From positions 87,806 to 151,805 of the forward strand of contig NZ_SCMK01000014.1 of assembly GCF_005503355.1 (NCBI RefSeq): a stretch of DNA of 64,000 nt, read 5' to 3'. Made by a program: the position numbers and the translations under genes. How positions within the stretch are numbered: the first letter of the stretch is position 1; the number at the start of each line of letters is the position of its first letter. The DNA is from Sphingomonas sp. 1F27F7B (GTDB lineage: Bacteria > Pseudomonadota > Alphaproteobacteria > Sphingomonadales > Sphingomonadaceae). Below, one piece after another: positions 17,203 through 26,274 of the stretch. The notes beneath the pieces are model-generated. The model was not told where the DNA came from. It worked only from the letters and a program-made list of their open reading frames with translations, and searched no databases.

Positions 17203-18516
17203 CTAGGCGAGCTTGCTGGAAACGGCCTTGATCGCTTTCAGTCCCGATCCGAACCGCGCGATGGCCTCCCGGTTCTTCTCCAGCTCGCCATAGGGCAGGT
17301 AGGATATGTCGAGGTCGGCTACGCGGCTGAACGCGGGCCGCTGCAACTGCGCGCGAACGTCCGTCTCGCGCGCGTCGGGCGCGACAAGGAACAGCCCCGC
17401 GGTCGCGTGAAGGTCGCCACCGCTCAAGGCCAGGTCGAGCATCCTGACGATGCCCGAATAGATCGAGGTCGAATGCTCCACCTCGAACGCCGCGGCGACA
17501 TGATCGCCGGCCTTCTCAAGCCACAGCACGTCGATCAGCCGGATCGAGTCAGCGCCCTTCGACGTCGCGATCGTGTCGGGCAGGCGCTCAAGGCATCCTG
17601 CGCCCAAGGGTGATCCGTCGAAGGCGCGGCTGCGGTCGTTCGCGGCGATCCATACGTCATAGCCGAGCGCCAACCCTAGATCGCGAAGCCATGCCTGGAT
17701 TTCGGTATGGGTGCGCTCGTTCTCGCCCTCGCGCTGAGCGGCCTTGCTGAGCGTGCGCGCTTCCTCGCGCGCCGCCTCAAGCCGCTGCCCCCAGCTCGCC
17801 AGCGTCGCGCCGCTCACGTCGAGGGGCGGAGCCGGATAGCGATCGGAGCCGATGTCGAACAACAGACCGCCGATCGCGCCTAAATCATTCGATAGCAGCT
17901 CGCGGAAGCGGTCGTTGAGATCGAGGATGCCGGTCCGCATCGCCAGAAAATGCTCCCAGCTCCCGAGCTTCACATTCGCCCCCGTCAGCGCGTTGTAGCC
18001 CTTAACGATTGCGGTGTTGAAGGGCGGCACCAGCGTCGGGTGAAGGAAGTAGAGGAGGTTGGCGACCGCCGGACCCAGCCCCTTGATCTTCAAACGGTCG
18101 ATCGCGTGGATATGGCTGATGATCTCCTCGGCCGTGTCGCAACAGGAACAGGCGTCGAGCAAGCGGCCGAACGCGCGCTGATTGTCGGGGCTCTCGTAAA
18201 TGTCGGGGATGCGGAGCTTCGGCTTCCAGAGGAACGCATGGTCCGCGCCCTTGAAGATTTGCCGCTGCTCGGCGACGGAATGGACGACGGTTTCGAGCGA
18301 CGATCCGCGGTAGGCGACGCCGAACGTGCCGCGCTCGATCTCGCCGACAACCTGGGTGATGCCGCGCCGGATTGATCGGAAGTTCTTCAACCGCTCGTCC
18401 CAAAGAAACCAGCTCCGATAGGTCGCGCCCTGATCGTCACGCCAGCGGGCAATTAAGCGGCGCACCAGGCCGTCATGGTCGGTGCCAGTAGAAAGACTGT
18501 CGATCTGCGCTGCCAT
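17203..18516 (-). CDS. HhH-plus-PD-(D/E)XK nuclease-like protein, function unknown
   Basis: 437 residues from the ATG at 18516; the open frame continues upstream but loses protein character. Residues 140-175 contain a helix-hairpin-helix-like segment (RLKIKGLGPAVANLLYFLHP), as in DNA-binding glycosylases and some restriction enzymes. The C-terminal third has a predicted PD-(D/E)XK core: Asp329 (LIDVLW) then Glu345-Val-Glu347 (AAFEVEHST). This arrangement recalls type II restriction endonucleases, but no methyltransferase is near. Cys residues at 123-126 (CSCC) are unusual. It is the only gene of its block without an evident metal link; a defence or DNA-processing role is inference. Confidence 0.5.
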   Translation of the reverse strand: MAAQIDSLSTGTDHDGLVRRLIARWRDDQGATYRSWFLWDERLKNFRSIRRGITQVVGEIERGTFGVAYRGSSLETVVHSVAEQRQIFKGADHAFLWKPKLRIPDIYESPDNQRAFGRLLDACSCCDTAEEIISHIHAIDRLKIKGLGPAVANLLYFLHPTLVPPFNTAIVKGYNALTGANVKLGSWEHFLAMRTGILDLNDRFRELLSNDLGAIGGLLFDIGSDRYPAPPLDVSGATLASWGQRLEAAREEARTLSKAAQREGENERTHTEIQAWLRDLGLALGYDVWIAANDRSRAFDGSPLGAGCLERLPDTIATSKGADSIRLIDVLWLEKAGDHVAAAFEVEHSTSIYSGIVRMLDLALSGGDLHATAGLFLVAPDARETDVRAQLQRPAFSRVADLDISYLPYGELEKNREAIARFGSGLKAIKAVSSKLA

Positions 18517-18675
18517 ATGTCCCCGATTGCCCCCGGCCCGCGTTTGGCGAGCTAGTAATAGACCTAAGCTGCGGCCCTTATGGCGTCGAGGGTGTAGAGC
18601 TGGCCCCCGCAATATGAGGGCAACGCCGCTCCCGCGCGTAGATTCAACATACACGCCAGCGGTGCCGACAGGGCC

Positions 18676-18706
18676 TTGACCCTAACACGGTGTCATACCC
18701 TACATG
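18676..18706 (+). promoter_or_regulatory. CueR-type promoter for the copper ATPase
   Basis: TTGACC (18676-18681), a 19-base spacer holding the near-palindrome TAACACGGTGTCA, then TACATG (18701-18706). The over-long 19-base spacer is the mark of MerR-family activated promoters; the CueR-like gene downstream is the likely regulator. Confidence 0.75.
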
Positions 18707-18730
18707 CTCTCGGGTCGAAGGAGTCTTGCC

Positions 18731-21205
18731 ATGAACGACCCTCATTCCCATTCCCAAGCCGGGGGTTGCGGCTGTTCGAAGCCTGCGCCTGAATCGGTCT
18801 CCACGCCCTCATCCTGTTGCGGGGGCGGCTCGGCCGCTCCCGCAAAGATCGAGCACGAACATCATCACACCGAAGCGGGCGGCTGCTGCTCGGGCAGTAA
18901 GGACAACGATGCCGCAGCAGCAGTGATCGACGCGGTGTGCGGCATGACGGTCGATCCCGCAAAAACGACACACCATGCCGAGCACGCTGGTCATGCCTAT
19001 CATTTCTGTAGCGCAGGATGCCGGAGCAAGTTTGTCGCCAATCCTGACGCCTATCTGAGCGATAAGCCGAAACCGGAGCCGATGGCGACGCCGGGGGCGA
19101 TGTGGACGTGCCCGATGCACCCGCAAATTCGCCAGGAAGGGCCGGGAACTTGCCCAATCTGCGGCATGGCGCTCGAACCCGAAGAACCGTCGCTCGACGA
19201 TACTCCCAACCCTGAGCTGGTCGACTTCACGCGCCGACTGTGGGTGGCGGGCGCGCTCACGATCCCGCTGCTCGTCGTCTCGATGTTCGCGGAAATGTTA
19301 GGCCTGCATGTGGTTAGCCCTGCGGCCTCGCCTTGGGTCCAGCTCGCACTCACCGCGCCGATCGTGCTGTGGGCGGGCTGGCCGTTTTTCGAGCGGGGGT
19401 GGACATCGCTTCGTACCCGCCATCTCAATATGTTCACACTGATCGCGATCGGCGTAGGTGCCGCCTTCCTCTATAGCGTGGTCGCGACGCTCGCGCCGGG
19501 CATCTTCCCAGCGACCTTCCGCACGCATGGGAGCATGGTTCCCGTCTATTACGAGGCGGCCGGCGTCGTGGTGACACTGGTGCTGCTCGGGCAAGTGCTC
19601 GAACTGCGCGCTAGGGCGGCGACAGGGCGCGCGATCCGCGCTCTCATGGATCTCGCCCCCAAGACGGCGCGACGCTTGCAGCCTGACGGTTCTGAAGAAG
19701 AAGTCGGGCTTGCCGACGTGGCAACCGGTGACCGGCTGCGGGTCCGCCCCGGTGAAGCCATCCCGGTCGATGGCGTCGTGGTCGAGGGTCGTTCGTCGGT
19801 CGACGAAGCCATGCTCACCGGCGAACCCGCGCCGGTCCTCAAGGAAGTCGAGGCGATCGTTACCGGGGGCACCGTCAACGGGACGGGCAGCCTGGTGATG
19901 GAAGCCCGCGCGGTTGGTTCGGACACGATGCTCGCGCGTATCGTCCGCATGGTCGCGGAAGCGCAGCGAAGCCGCGCCCCGATACAGGCGGTCGCCGATC
20001 GGGTTTCAGGATGGTTCGTGCCGCTCGTCGTGCTGATCTCGATTGCGACCTTCATCACTTGGTCGCTGGTCGGCCCTGAGCCGCGCATGGGCCATGCCCT
20101 GCTTAACGCCATCGCAGTGCTGGTGATCGCCTGCCCGTGCGCGCTCGGGCTCGCCACGCCCATGTCGATCATGGTCGGCACCGGACGCGGCGCTCAGGCC
20201 GGCGTGCTGGTGAAGAACGCGGAAGCCTTACAGGGGCTGGAAAAGGTCGATACCCTTGTCATCGACAAGACGGGTACGCTCACGGAAGGCAAGCCCAAGC
20301 TGATCGCGGTCGAGACGGTCAGCGCGGTCGGAGAGAACGACATGCTCGCGCTTGCCGCGGCCGTCGAAGGCCAATCCGAACATCCGCTCGCGCACGCAAT
20401 CGTCGTTGCCGCCAAAGAACGAGGATTGCAGCTCGGCACAGTCGCGGACTTTGCCTCGCAAACCGGGCTGGGTGTCAGCGCCACGGTGGGCGGCCGCTCG
20501 GTCGTGATTGGCAATGCGGTGCAAATGAGCCGGATCGGCGCTGATCTCAAGCCGGTCGACGCCGCGGCCGATCGTCACCGTGGCGAAGGCGCGGGCATCA
20601 TCCTCGTCGCGATCGACGGGGCGCTCGCCGGTCTGCTCGCAGTCGCCGATCCGGTGCGCGCATCGGCGCGCGACGCTATTGCCGCGCTTCGCAAGGAGGG
20701 CCTGCGGGTCGTCATGCTCACCGGCGACAATCGTGGGACGGCCGATGCTGTCGCGCGCGCCGTGGGCGGTCTTGATGACGTGCGCGCCGATCTGCTGCCG
20801 GAAGACAAGGCGCGTATCATCGGCGAGCTGAAAGCGAGCGGCGCAAGGGTCGCAATGGCGGGCGATGGGATCAACGACGCCCCGGCGCTCGCCGCCGCGG
20901 ATGTCGGCTTGGCGATGGGAACGGGAACAGACGTGGCGATCGAAAGCGCCGGCATGACGCTCACGCGCGGCGATCTCTCGGCGATCGTGCGCGCCCGCAA
21001 GCTCGCTCGCGCGACGATGCGAAATATCCGCCAAAACCTGTTCTTCTCGTTCTTGTTCAACGGAATCGGCGTGCCGGTTGCGGCCGGCGTGCTTTACCCG
21101 GTTGCCGGTATCCTGCTGTCGCCGATGCTGGCCGGTGCAGCGATGGCGCTCTCGTCCTTCACCGTGGTCCTGAACGCACTGCGGCTCAACGCGGTAAAGC
21201 TGTGA
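18731..21205 (+). CDS. copA: Cu(I)-exporting P1B-type ATPase with YHS and Cys/His-rich N-terminus
   Basis: 824 residues from the ATG at 18731 (AAGGAG nine bases upstream). The N-terminus is not the usual HMA domain: a Cys/His-rich stretch (1-55), a YHS-type metal domain (68-110, CGMTV to FCSAGC), and a second metal-binding zinc-ribbon-like segment (125-150, WTCPMHP to CPICGM). Then come eight TM helices with the CPC ion site (IACPCALG, about 466), phosphorylation motif DKTGT (Asp512), TGDN and [10 protein letters not shown]. It exports Cu(I) from the cytosol. It is driven by a CueR-type promoter and overlaps the regulator gene, which starts at a GTG inside its last codons. Confidence 0.95.
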   Translation: MNDPHSHSQAGGCGCSKPAPESVSTPSSCCGGGSAAPAKIEHEHHHTEAGGCCSGSKDNDAAAAVIDAVCGMTVDPAKTTHHAEHAGHAYHFCSAGCRSKFVANPDAYLSDKPKPEPMATPGAMWTCPMHPQIRQEGPGTCPICGMALEPEEPSLDDTPNPELVDFTRRLWVAGALTIPLLVVSMFAEMLGLHVVSPAASPWVQLALTAPIVLWAGWPFFERGWTSLRTRHLNMFTLIAIGVGAAFLYSVVATLAPGIFPATFRTHGSMVPVYYEAAGVVVTLVLLGQVLELRARAATGRAIRALMDLAPKTARRLQPDGSEEEVGLADVATGDRLRVRPGEAIPVDGVVVEGRSSVDEAMLTGEPAPVLKEVEAIVTGGTVNGTGSLVMEARAVGSDTMLARIVRMVAEAQRSRAPIQAVADRVSGWFVPLVVLISIATFITWSLVGPEPRMGHALLNAIAVLVIACPCALGLATPMSIMVGTGRGAQAGVLVKNAEALQGLEKVDTLVIDKTGTLTEGKPKLIAVETVSAVGENDMLALAAAVEGQSEHPLAHAIVVAAKERGLQLGTVADFASQTGLGVSATVGGRSVVIGNAVQMSRIGADLKPVDAAADRHRGEGAGIILVAIDGALAGLLAVADPVRASARDAIAALRKEGLRVVMLTGDNRGTADAVARAVGGLDDVRADLLPEDKARIIGELKASGARVAMAGDGINDAPALAAADVGLAMGTGTDVAIESAGMTLTRGDLSAIVRARKLARATMRNIRQNLFFSFLFNGIGVPVAAGVLYPVAGILLSPMLAGAAMALSSFTVVLNALRLNAVKL

Positions 21206-21585
21206 ACATCGGAGCGGCGTCGGACGCCAGCGGCGTCTCCCAACGCATGATCCGCCACTATGAAAAGATTGGTTTGGTGCCCGCGCCGCCACGGCGCGGG
21301 AACTACCGGGACTACGCCGACGCTGACGTTCATCGGCTGCGATTTATCGCCAACGCGCGCGACCTGGGGTTCCCGATCGAGGAAATCCGCACGCTGCTGG
21401 GGCTGTGGTCGGATCGCGATCGGTCGAGCGCGGAAGTGAAGACGCTGGCGGAAGCCCGCGCTGCCGAACTGGGCCGCAAGGTCCGCGTCTTGGACGCCAT
21501 GCGCCGCTCGCTTACCGGGCTCGCCCAAGCCTGTCATGGCGATGATCGGCCTGATTGTCCGATCATCGAACGCTTGGCTGAATAA
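21202..21585 (+). CDS. cueR: CueR-like Cu(I)-responsive MerR regulator
   Basis: 127 residues: MerR helix-turn-helix ([25 protein letters not shown]), dimerisation helix and a C-terminal metal loop with Cys111 and Cys119 ([13 protein letters not shown]), equal to CueR Cys112/Cys120. A Ser at 76 (RSSAEVK) matches CueR Ser77, which marks regulators of monovalent ions (Cu(I), Ag(I), Au(I)). Starts with GTG overlapping the ATPase stop codon, so the pump and its regulator are co-translated, and the regulator is autoactivated through 18676-18706. Confidence 0.93.
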   Translation: MNIGAASDASGVSQRMIRHYEKIGLVPAPPRRGNYRDYADADVHRLRFIANARDLGFPIEEIRTLLGLWSDRDRSSAEVKTLAEARAAELGRKVRVLDAMRRSLTGLAQACHGDDRPDCPIIERLAE

Positions 21586-21637
21586 CTTGCGCGGCTAACT
21601 TTTACTCCACTTGAGCGTGATCGTGCGTCGCACCGTT

Positions 21638-22299
21638 TCACGCGTTTCGCGCTGCGGCTTTGCCGCACCCCTCGATCGCCGCGCGGTTGGCCGTCACGAT
21701 CCTGTCGGCCCCGACGATGGCGCGGAACGCGGTGGGACTGGCGCTCTGGATCATACGCTGCCCGGCTTCCCAGCGGGGCAAGTCGAGCGTCCGCGCCGCC
21801 ATGCGCTCGGGCCATTGCCAGCTCGCCGGTGCGATCTCGCGCGCGACCAGGCCCGGCACGATCGCCCATGCGAGGATGCCGGCCGCCACCCCACCCAGGG
21901 CAAACCATAGCTGCCGATTCTTCTGGTCGGCGCGTGTCCATGCGGACCCGGCGATGGCGCGAAGATCGGCCATGATGCGGGCCTTGTCCTCGCCCGCCTT
22001 GGCGAGCGCCGCCTGATCCTCGCGCCGGGCGGCGCTGCCCGCCGCGGCGATGCGCTGCGCCATCTGCTCCGGCGTCATCGCCAGCGCCGGGGCCGCTTTC
22101 AGGAATTGGCCGATGCGCGCGACGTTCTCGCCTGCCGTGTTCACGTTCTGCTGGAGCACGCCAAGCGTCTCGGTATGGTCGGGTATGTCGATCGCCGCGC
22201 TCGGCCGCCAAGCCCTCCACGGCGCAGCGCCAGCTCGCCGCGCATGGCCTCGAACGCCTCGGCCGCGCCTGCTCCGCCCTGATCGTCCTCGTTCGTCAC
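21638..22299 (-). pseudogene. DUF6118 family protein gene with two frame shifts
   Basis: The GTG at 22299 opens a reading frame giving VTNEDDQGGAGAAEAFEAMR, typical of DUF6118 N-termini. The frame then changes twice within about 60 bases: VEGLAAER is in a second frame, and the IDIPDHTETLGVLQQ segment and the rest (to 21638) in a third. The third-frame part has a TM helix at about its middle (LWFALGGVAAGILAWAIVPGLV) and ends GCGKAAARNA. Two small indels near 22220 and 22200 explain this. DUF6118 genes are common on sphingomonad plasmids and conjugative elements. Either a relic or two sequencing errors; two nearby shifts favour a relic. Confidence 0.65.
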
Positions 22300-22371
22300 C
22301 TGTCGTGAGCCTGCAACCCGTGATATTCCTCCGAGTTAATCAAAGGAGACCCAACAATCACCGGACCGGTC

Positions 22372-23619
22372 ATGCCTAAGACACCACACACGAAAGGCCC
22401 GGACGAAACCCTTTCTCTCCTCGCCGATCCCTATCGGTTCATCTCCAGGCAGTGCCAGCGCCTAGGCGCAAACGCTTTTGAATCCCGTTTCCTGCTGAAA
22501 AAGACCAACTGCCTTAAGGGGGCCAAGGCCGCCGAAATCTTCTACGATACGACCCGCTTCGAGCGCGAAGGTGCCATGCCGGTCGCTATTCAGAAGACAC
22601 TGCTGGGCCAAGGCGGCGTTCAGGGTCTGGACGGCGAGACCCATCGGCACCGCAAGCAGATGTTCATGGGCCTGATGACACCAGAGCGCGTGAGGGCGCT
22701 GGCGCAATTGTTCGAGGCCGAGTGGCGCAGGGCGGTGCCGGGCTGGACGCGCAAAGGAGAGATCGTCTTCTATGACGAGTTGCATGAGCCGCTGACGCGA
22801 GCGGTATGCGCTTGGGCGGGAGTTCCTCTTCCGGACGATGAAGCCGGCAACCGCGCGGGCGAGCTGCGGGCGCTGTTCGACGCCGCCGGCTCGGCGAGCC
22901 CAAGGCATCTTTGGTCACGGCTGGCCCGTCGTCGCGTCGACGCATGGGCGAAGCGGATCATTGAAGGCATTCGGGCCGGGAGCATCGGCTCGGGCTCGGG
23001 GACCGCGGCTTACGCGATAGCCTGGCATCGCGACCGGCACGACGATCTTCTTTCGCCGCACGTCGCAGCGGTCGAACTGGTAAATGTCCTTCGCCCGACC
23101 GTCGCGATCGCAGTGTACATCACCTTCGTCGCCCACGCGCTGCAAACCTGTTCAGGGATCAGGGCGGCCTTGGTTCAGCAGCCGGACTATGCCGAGCTCT
23201 TCGTCCAAGAGGTCCGCCGATTCTATCCCTTCTTTCCCGCTGTGGTGGCGCGCGCGAGCCAAGATTTCGAGTGGGAGGGGATGGCCTTTCCGGAAGGGCG
23301 TCAAGTGGTGCTAGACCTTTATGGGAGCAATCACGACGCAGCGACCTGGGCCGACCCCCAGGAGTTTCGCCCTGAGCGTTTCAGGGCTTGGGACGAAGAC
23401 TCCTTCAACTTCATTCCGCAGGGCGGCGGCGATCACTATCTCGGCCATCGCTGTCCCGGCGAATGGATCGTCCTCGCGATCATGAAGGTGGCGGCACACC
23501 TCCTCGTCAACGCGATGCGCTATGACGTACCGGACCAAGACCTGAGCATCGATTTCGCCAGGCTGCCAGCGCTTCCGAAAAGCGGCTTCGTGATGCGCAA
23601 CGTCCACATAGGTGGCTAG
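22372..23619 (+). CDS. CYP152-family fatty acid peroxygenase (P450, SP-alpha-like)
   Basis: 415 residues, the same length as the SP-alpha P450 of Sphingomonas paucimobilis. Arg241-Pro242 (VLRPTVAIA) replaces the usual P450 acid-alcohol pair, which marks CYP152 enzymes that use H2O2 and let the substrate carboxylate act as the acid. The heme loop is FIPQGGGDHYLGHRCPGEW with Cys361 as thiolate ligand. Expected reaction: alpha- (or beta-) hydroxylation of long-chain fatty acids, in the cytosol. A ribosome site (AAAGGAG) is about 20 bases before the ATG, further than normal. No redox partner is needed, which fits its lone position. The link to metal stress, perhaps through peroxide, is inference. 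Confidence 0.92.
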   Translation: MPKTPHTKGPDETLSLLADPYRFISRQCQRLGANAFESRFLLKKTNCLKGAKAAEIFYDTTRFEREGAMPVAIQKTLLGQGGVQGLDGETHRHRKQMFMGLMTPERVRALAQLFEAEWRRAVPGWTRKGEIVFYDELHEPLTRAVCAWAGVPLPDDEAGNRAGELRALFDAAGSASPRHLWSRLARRRVDAWAKRIIEGIRAGSIGSGSGTAAYAIAWHRDRHDDLLSPHVAAVELVNVLRPTVAIAVYITFVAHALQTCSGIRAALVQQPDYAELFVQEVRRFYPFFPAVVARASQDFEWEGMAFPEGRQVVLDLYGSNHDAATWADPQEFRPERFRAWDEDSFNFIPQGGGDHYLGHRCPGEWIVLAIMKVAAHLLVNAMRYDVPDQDLSIDFARLPALPKSGFVMRNVHIGG

Positions 23620-23692
23620 GGCCGCGTGCCGTGGTGATGGTGATCGGCTCCGTTATCGACCGTTTGCGCGAGTACGGGGTGCGATGCGACAT

Positions 23693-24109
23693 CTACGCAG
23701 TCGAATGTTGGTTCAGCAAGTCGATCACGGCGCACCTCGCCGCCCCGTCGCCTTCGCAACGGTCGATGGTCGCAGCCAGCAGGCTTTCTAGTTGCGCCAG
23801 ATCCTCCATCTTAGCGCGCACACGCTCTAGATGGTGAGCCGCGATCTCGCGGACCTCACTGCATGACGCCTGCGCAGAACCGCCAAGAGACAGGATCGCG
23901 CGCACCTCGGCCGGGGAGAAGCCGAGTTCGCGCGCGCGACGGACGAACCCAAGTGCGCGGACGTGACCGGTCCCATATACCCGCCGCCCGCCGCTTGTGC
24001 GGGGTGGCGTTGCGAGAACACCAACGCGCTCGAAGTACCGGATCGTCTCGATATTCACGCCAGTCCGGCGAGACAGCTCGCCGATCGTGATGCTTTCCTC
24101 AACGCGCAT
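23693..24109 (-). CDS. merR: MerR-family regulator, Hg(II)-type cysteines
   Basis: 138 residues: N-terminal winged helix (TIGELSRRTGVNIETIRYFERVGVL), long dimerisation helix and a metal loop. Cys83, Cys118 and Cys126 match the three Hg(II) ligands of Tn21/Tn501 MerR (82, 117, 126), with one residue less in the last loop. It is divergent from a merT-like gene, with a MerR-type operator of perfect dyad between them. It likely represses then activates merT with Hg(II) and represses itself. A different soft metal cannot be ruled out. Confidence 0.85.
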   Translation of the reverse strand: MRVEESITIGELSRRTGVNIETIRYFERVGVLATPPRTSGGRRVYGTGHVRALGFVRRARELGFSPAEVRAILSLGGSAQASCSEVREIAAHHLERVRAKMEDLAQLESLLAATIDRCEGDGAARCAVIDLLNQHSTA

Positions 24110-24116
24110 ATATTGC

Positions 24117-24147
24117 TTGCTCCTGTAGTCACTACAGGATGCATAAC
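24117..24147 (+). promoter_or_regulatory. MerR operator/promoter for merT-like gene
   Basis: TTGCTC (24117-24122), a 19-base spacer, then CATAAC (24142-24147). The perfect dyad CCTGTAGTCACTACAGG (17 bases, 24122-24138) is centred in the spacer, as in mer promoters. Confidence 0.75.
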
Positions 24148-24171
24148 GGGCTAACCCGCTAGAGGCGATAG

Positions 24172-24588
24172 ATGAACCAAGAGACCATCCCGCGTGAACC
24201 CCTAGGCGCACCAACGTCACGACGTCGCGCCGACACGGGGCTATCCGCCCTCGGCGCGCTTGCGAGCTTAGCCGCTGTTCTAGCTGCGGCGTCATGCTGC
24301 GTCCTGCCCCTCGCACTCGCGGCGCTCGGCCTGGGGGCGGGCCTGTCCAGCAACTTCGCCGCGCTGATACCACTACGGTGGCCGCTAACGGCGACCTCCC
24401 TCATCGGCTTGGCTGCTGGGTGGTGGGCCTACGCGCAGCGGCGGAGGTCCTGTGCTGGGGACCGGTCCTGCACAATGCCGCTGCCCTCGCGCGCGACACC
24501 TATCCTGCTCGCGATTGGAACGGTTCTGACGCTTATCGCGTTCGCCTGGGACCTCCTAGAAGCGCCGCTGATGAACGCGCTTTCCTGA
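24172..24588 (+). CDS. merT: MerT-like mercuric ion transporter
   Basis: 138 residues with three TM helices (about 24-58, 70-89, 108-128). The first helix holds the vicinal pair Cys42-Cys43 (ASCCVLPLALAALG) and the loop after helix 2 has Cys94 and Cys100 with five residues between, the same layout as MerT, which relays Hg(II) from the periplasm inward. No merP or merA is present in the window, so a reductase would have to be elsewhere; without one, uptake would be harmful, and the protein may have another role. Its stop overlaps the next gene (TGATG). Confidence 0.75.
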   Translation: MNQETIPREPLGAPTSRRRADTGLSALGALASLAAVLAAASCCVLPLALAALGLGAGLSSNFAALIPLRWPLTATSLIGLAAGWWAYAQRRRSCAGDRSCTMPLPSRATPILLAIGTVLTLIAFAWDLLEAPLMNALS

Positions 24589-24809
24589 TGCAGCTCACCT
24601 CAACCCTGACCTGTCCCAAATGCGGCGGGGTGGCCACCGAAAGGATGCCCACCAACGCCTGCCAATTCTTCTATGATTGCCGGCATTGCGCGGTGGTGCT
24701 GCGGCCCCTGGCTGGCGACTGCTGCGTGTTCTGCTCATTTGGCGATGTCCCATGCCCTCCGATCCAGGAAGCGAAAGCAAACGGGACTGTGGCGGGCTGC
24801 TGCGGGTGA
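24588..24809 (+). CDS. small Cys-rich protein of the GDCCVFC type
   Basis: 73 residues with 12 Cys: a zinc-ribbon-like CPKCGG, YDCRHC, the hallmark GDCCVFCSFGDVPCPP and a terminal GCCG. Proteins with this GDCCVFCSYG signature are widespread small cytosolic partners in mer and other metal clusters; the function is unknown, presumably metal binding or delivery. It starts on the merT stop codon (TGATG), so it is made together with the MerT-like transporter and may accept metal from it. Confidence 0.8.
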   Translation: MQLTSTLTCPKCGGVATERMPTNACQFFYDCRHCAVVLRPLAGDCCVFCSFGDVPCPPIQEAKANGTVAGCCG

Positions 24810-25071
24810 GGCGATAGCTTCACGTTTCTTCGTGAACTGGGGTCCTGCTCGCCAAGGTCGCGCAAGCGAAATTGCCTACTTCGGTCTTATTCGACCGGTT
24901 CCTGACCTGCCTCAACTGCTCATTTTCGAGAGGGCATTTGAACAGGATAGCATTTCGGGCGCTTCAAAAACCCTTGCTCCTCCAGTTGCTAGAGCATGTA
25001 ACCGCAATTTGCTCTCCTGCGGACGGGGGGCTGGAGGTGGCTTTTTGACGGCCCGTGTTGAAGCAATCGGT

Positions 25072-26274
25072 ATGTCTCGACGCTCATTAGTGGCGCGGCT
25101 GGTGGCCTGTGGAACCGGCTTGGTGCTCGGTTCTCCAACGCTCGCGCGACAGACTTCCCGGTCTGCGGCCTCGTGGAACTTCGGCGCGGCTCACCTCGAA
25201 TGGGAGCCGCTGGAAGTCGGCACGGGTGATACCCTCCTTGTTTCGGCACAAGTGCGCGGAGTGCCGGCGCGGGCGGTGCTCGACAGTGGCAGCGGCGCGT
25301 CGATCATGAGCACGGCGCTCGCGGCGAAGCTCGGCTTGAACAATGGTGAGCGGCGCATGATTAGCGGGCTGAGCGCCAAGGCCCCGGTGCTGCTGGTCCG
25401 CGACATCGACGTACAGCTCGCCCGCGAAACCCGTCGCTTACCCTTTGCCGTTGTTGGTGATCTGAGTTCAGTGTCGGCGGCCTTCGGACGACCGATCGAC
25501 GTTCTCCTCGGTGCCGATATGTTCACGGGCAGCTGCATCGCGCTCGATTTCGCGAACAGGCGTATGGCGGTCGTCAAGTCAGGCACGTTTCTCGCCGGCC
25601 CCGACTGGCGCGCTGTCGCGCTCGGACGCGGTGCCAAGCAGGAGCTGTTCATCCGGGCCTCCGTCGAGGGCCTGTCTCCCGTGCCCTTGATGATCGATCT
25701 TGGCAGCTCGGCCGCGCTGATGCTCTCGTCGGCCTATGCCCGCGATCAAGGGCTGTTGAACGGGAAGCTCGTCTCGACCGCGGCGATCGGCGGCGTCGAT
25801 GGCGTGCGAGTCAACGATGCTTTCACAACCCAGAACATCAACATTGAAGGGCTTGGCGTCTCGAACGTCCCCACACTCGGGATGAGAGCTTGGCTCTCCA
25901 CCAGCACGGTTGGCAATGTCGGCCTACCGCTGATCGCTCAATTCGACGTGGTGTTCGACGTGACCGCCGGATTCGTGTGGCTCCGGCCACTCGGTCCTCG
26001 TCGTCGCCTGCCGATGCTGAAGGACCGTAGCGGCCTTGGCCTCGCAGCCTCACCAACGGCGCTCACCGTCGTTCATGTGGCGGCGAACAGTCCCGCGGAA
26101 AAGGCTGGCTGGGCGGTCGGCGACCGGATCGTGGCGGTGAACGGCCATTCGATCGATGCGAACTATACGCGTGGGGAGCTCTGGCAAGTGCGCTCCCGGC
26201 CTGCTGGCACCCTCGTAAAGCTGACGATGGCCTCGGGTGATGTGCGCGACCTCAGGCTAGCCGACTATTACTGA
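25072..26274 (+). CDS. exported retropepsin-like aspartyl protease with PDZ domain
   Basis: 400 residues from the ATG at 25072, which gives a signal peptide with twin Arg (MSRRSLVARL..., cleavage near LARQ); the upstream open frame looks non-coding. Two aspartyl-protease-like halves follow: the first has the active-site motif VLDSGSGAS (about residue 67), the second MIDLGSSAALML (about 206), where the usual DTG/DSG is DLG. A C-terminal PDZ domain (about 325-395, NSPAEKAGWAVGDRIVAVNG) would bind peptide ends. Such proteins are common in sphingomonads; substrate unknown. Its last seven bases overlap the convergent regulator gene. Confidence 0.8.
   Translation: MSRRSLVARLVACGTGLVLGSPTLARQTSRSAASWNFGAAHLEWEPLEVGTGDTLLVSAQVRGVPARAVLDSGSGASIMSTALAAKLGLNNGERRMISGLSAKAPVLLVRDIDVQLARETRRLPFAVVGDLSSVSAAFGRPIDVLLGADMFTGSCIALDFANRRMAVVKSGTFLAGPDWRAVALGRGAKQELFIRASVEGLSPVPLMIDLGSSAALMLSSAYARDQGLLNGKLVSTAAIGGVDGVRVNDAFTTQNINIEGLGVSNVPTLGMRAWLSTSTVGNVGLPLIAQFDVVFDVTAGFVWLRPLGPRRRLPMLKDRSGLGLAASPTALTVVHVAANSPAEKAGWAVGDRIVAVNGHSIDANYTRGELWQVRSRPAGTLVKLTMASGDVRDLRLADYY

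Noticed and set aside
24673..25071. Upstream extension of the aspartyl protease frame
   Set aside because: Overlaps the Cys-rich mer gene and reads as non-coding; the signal peptide begins at 25072. Apart from that the 24810-25071 gap shows nothing I recognise.
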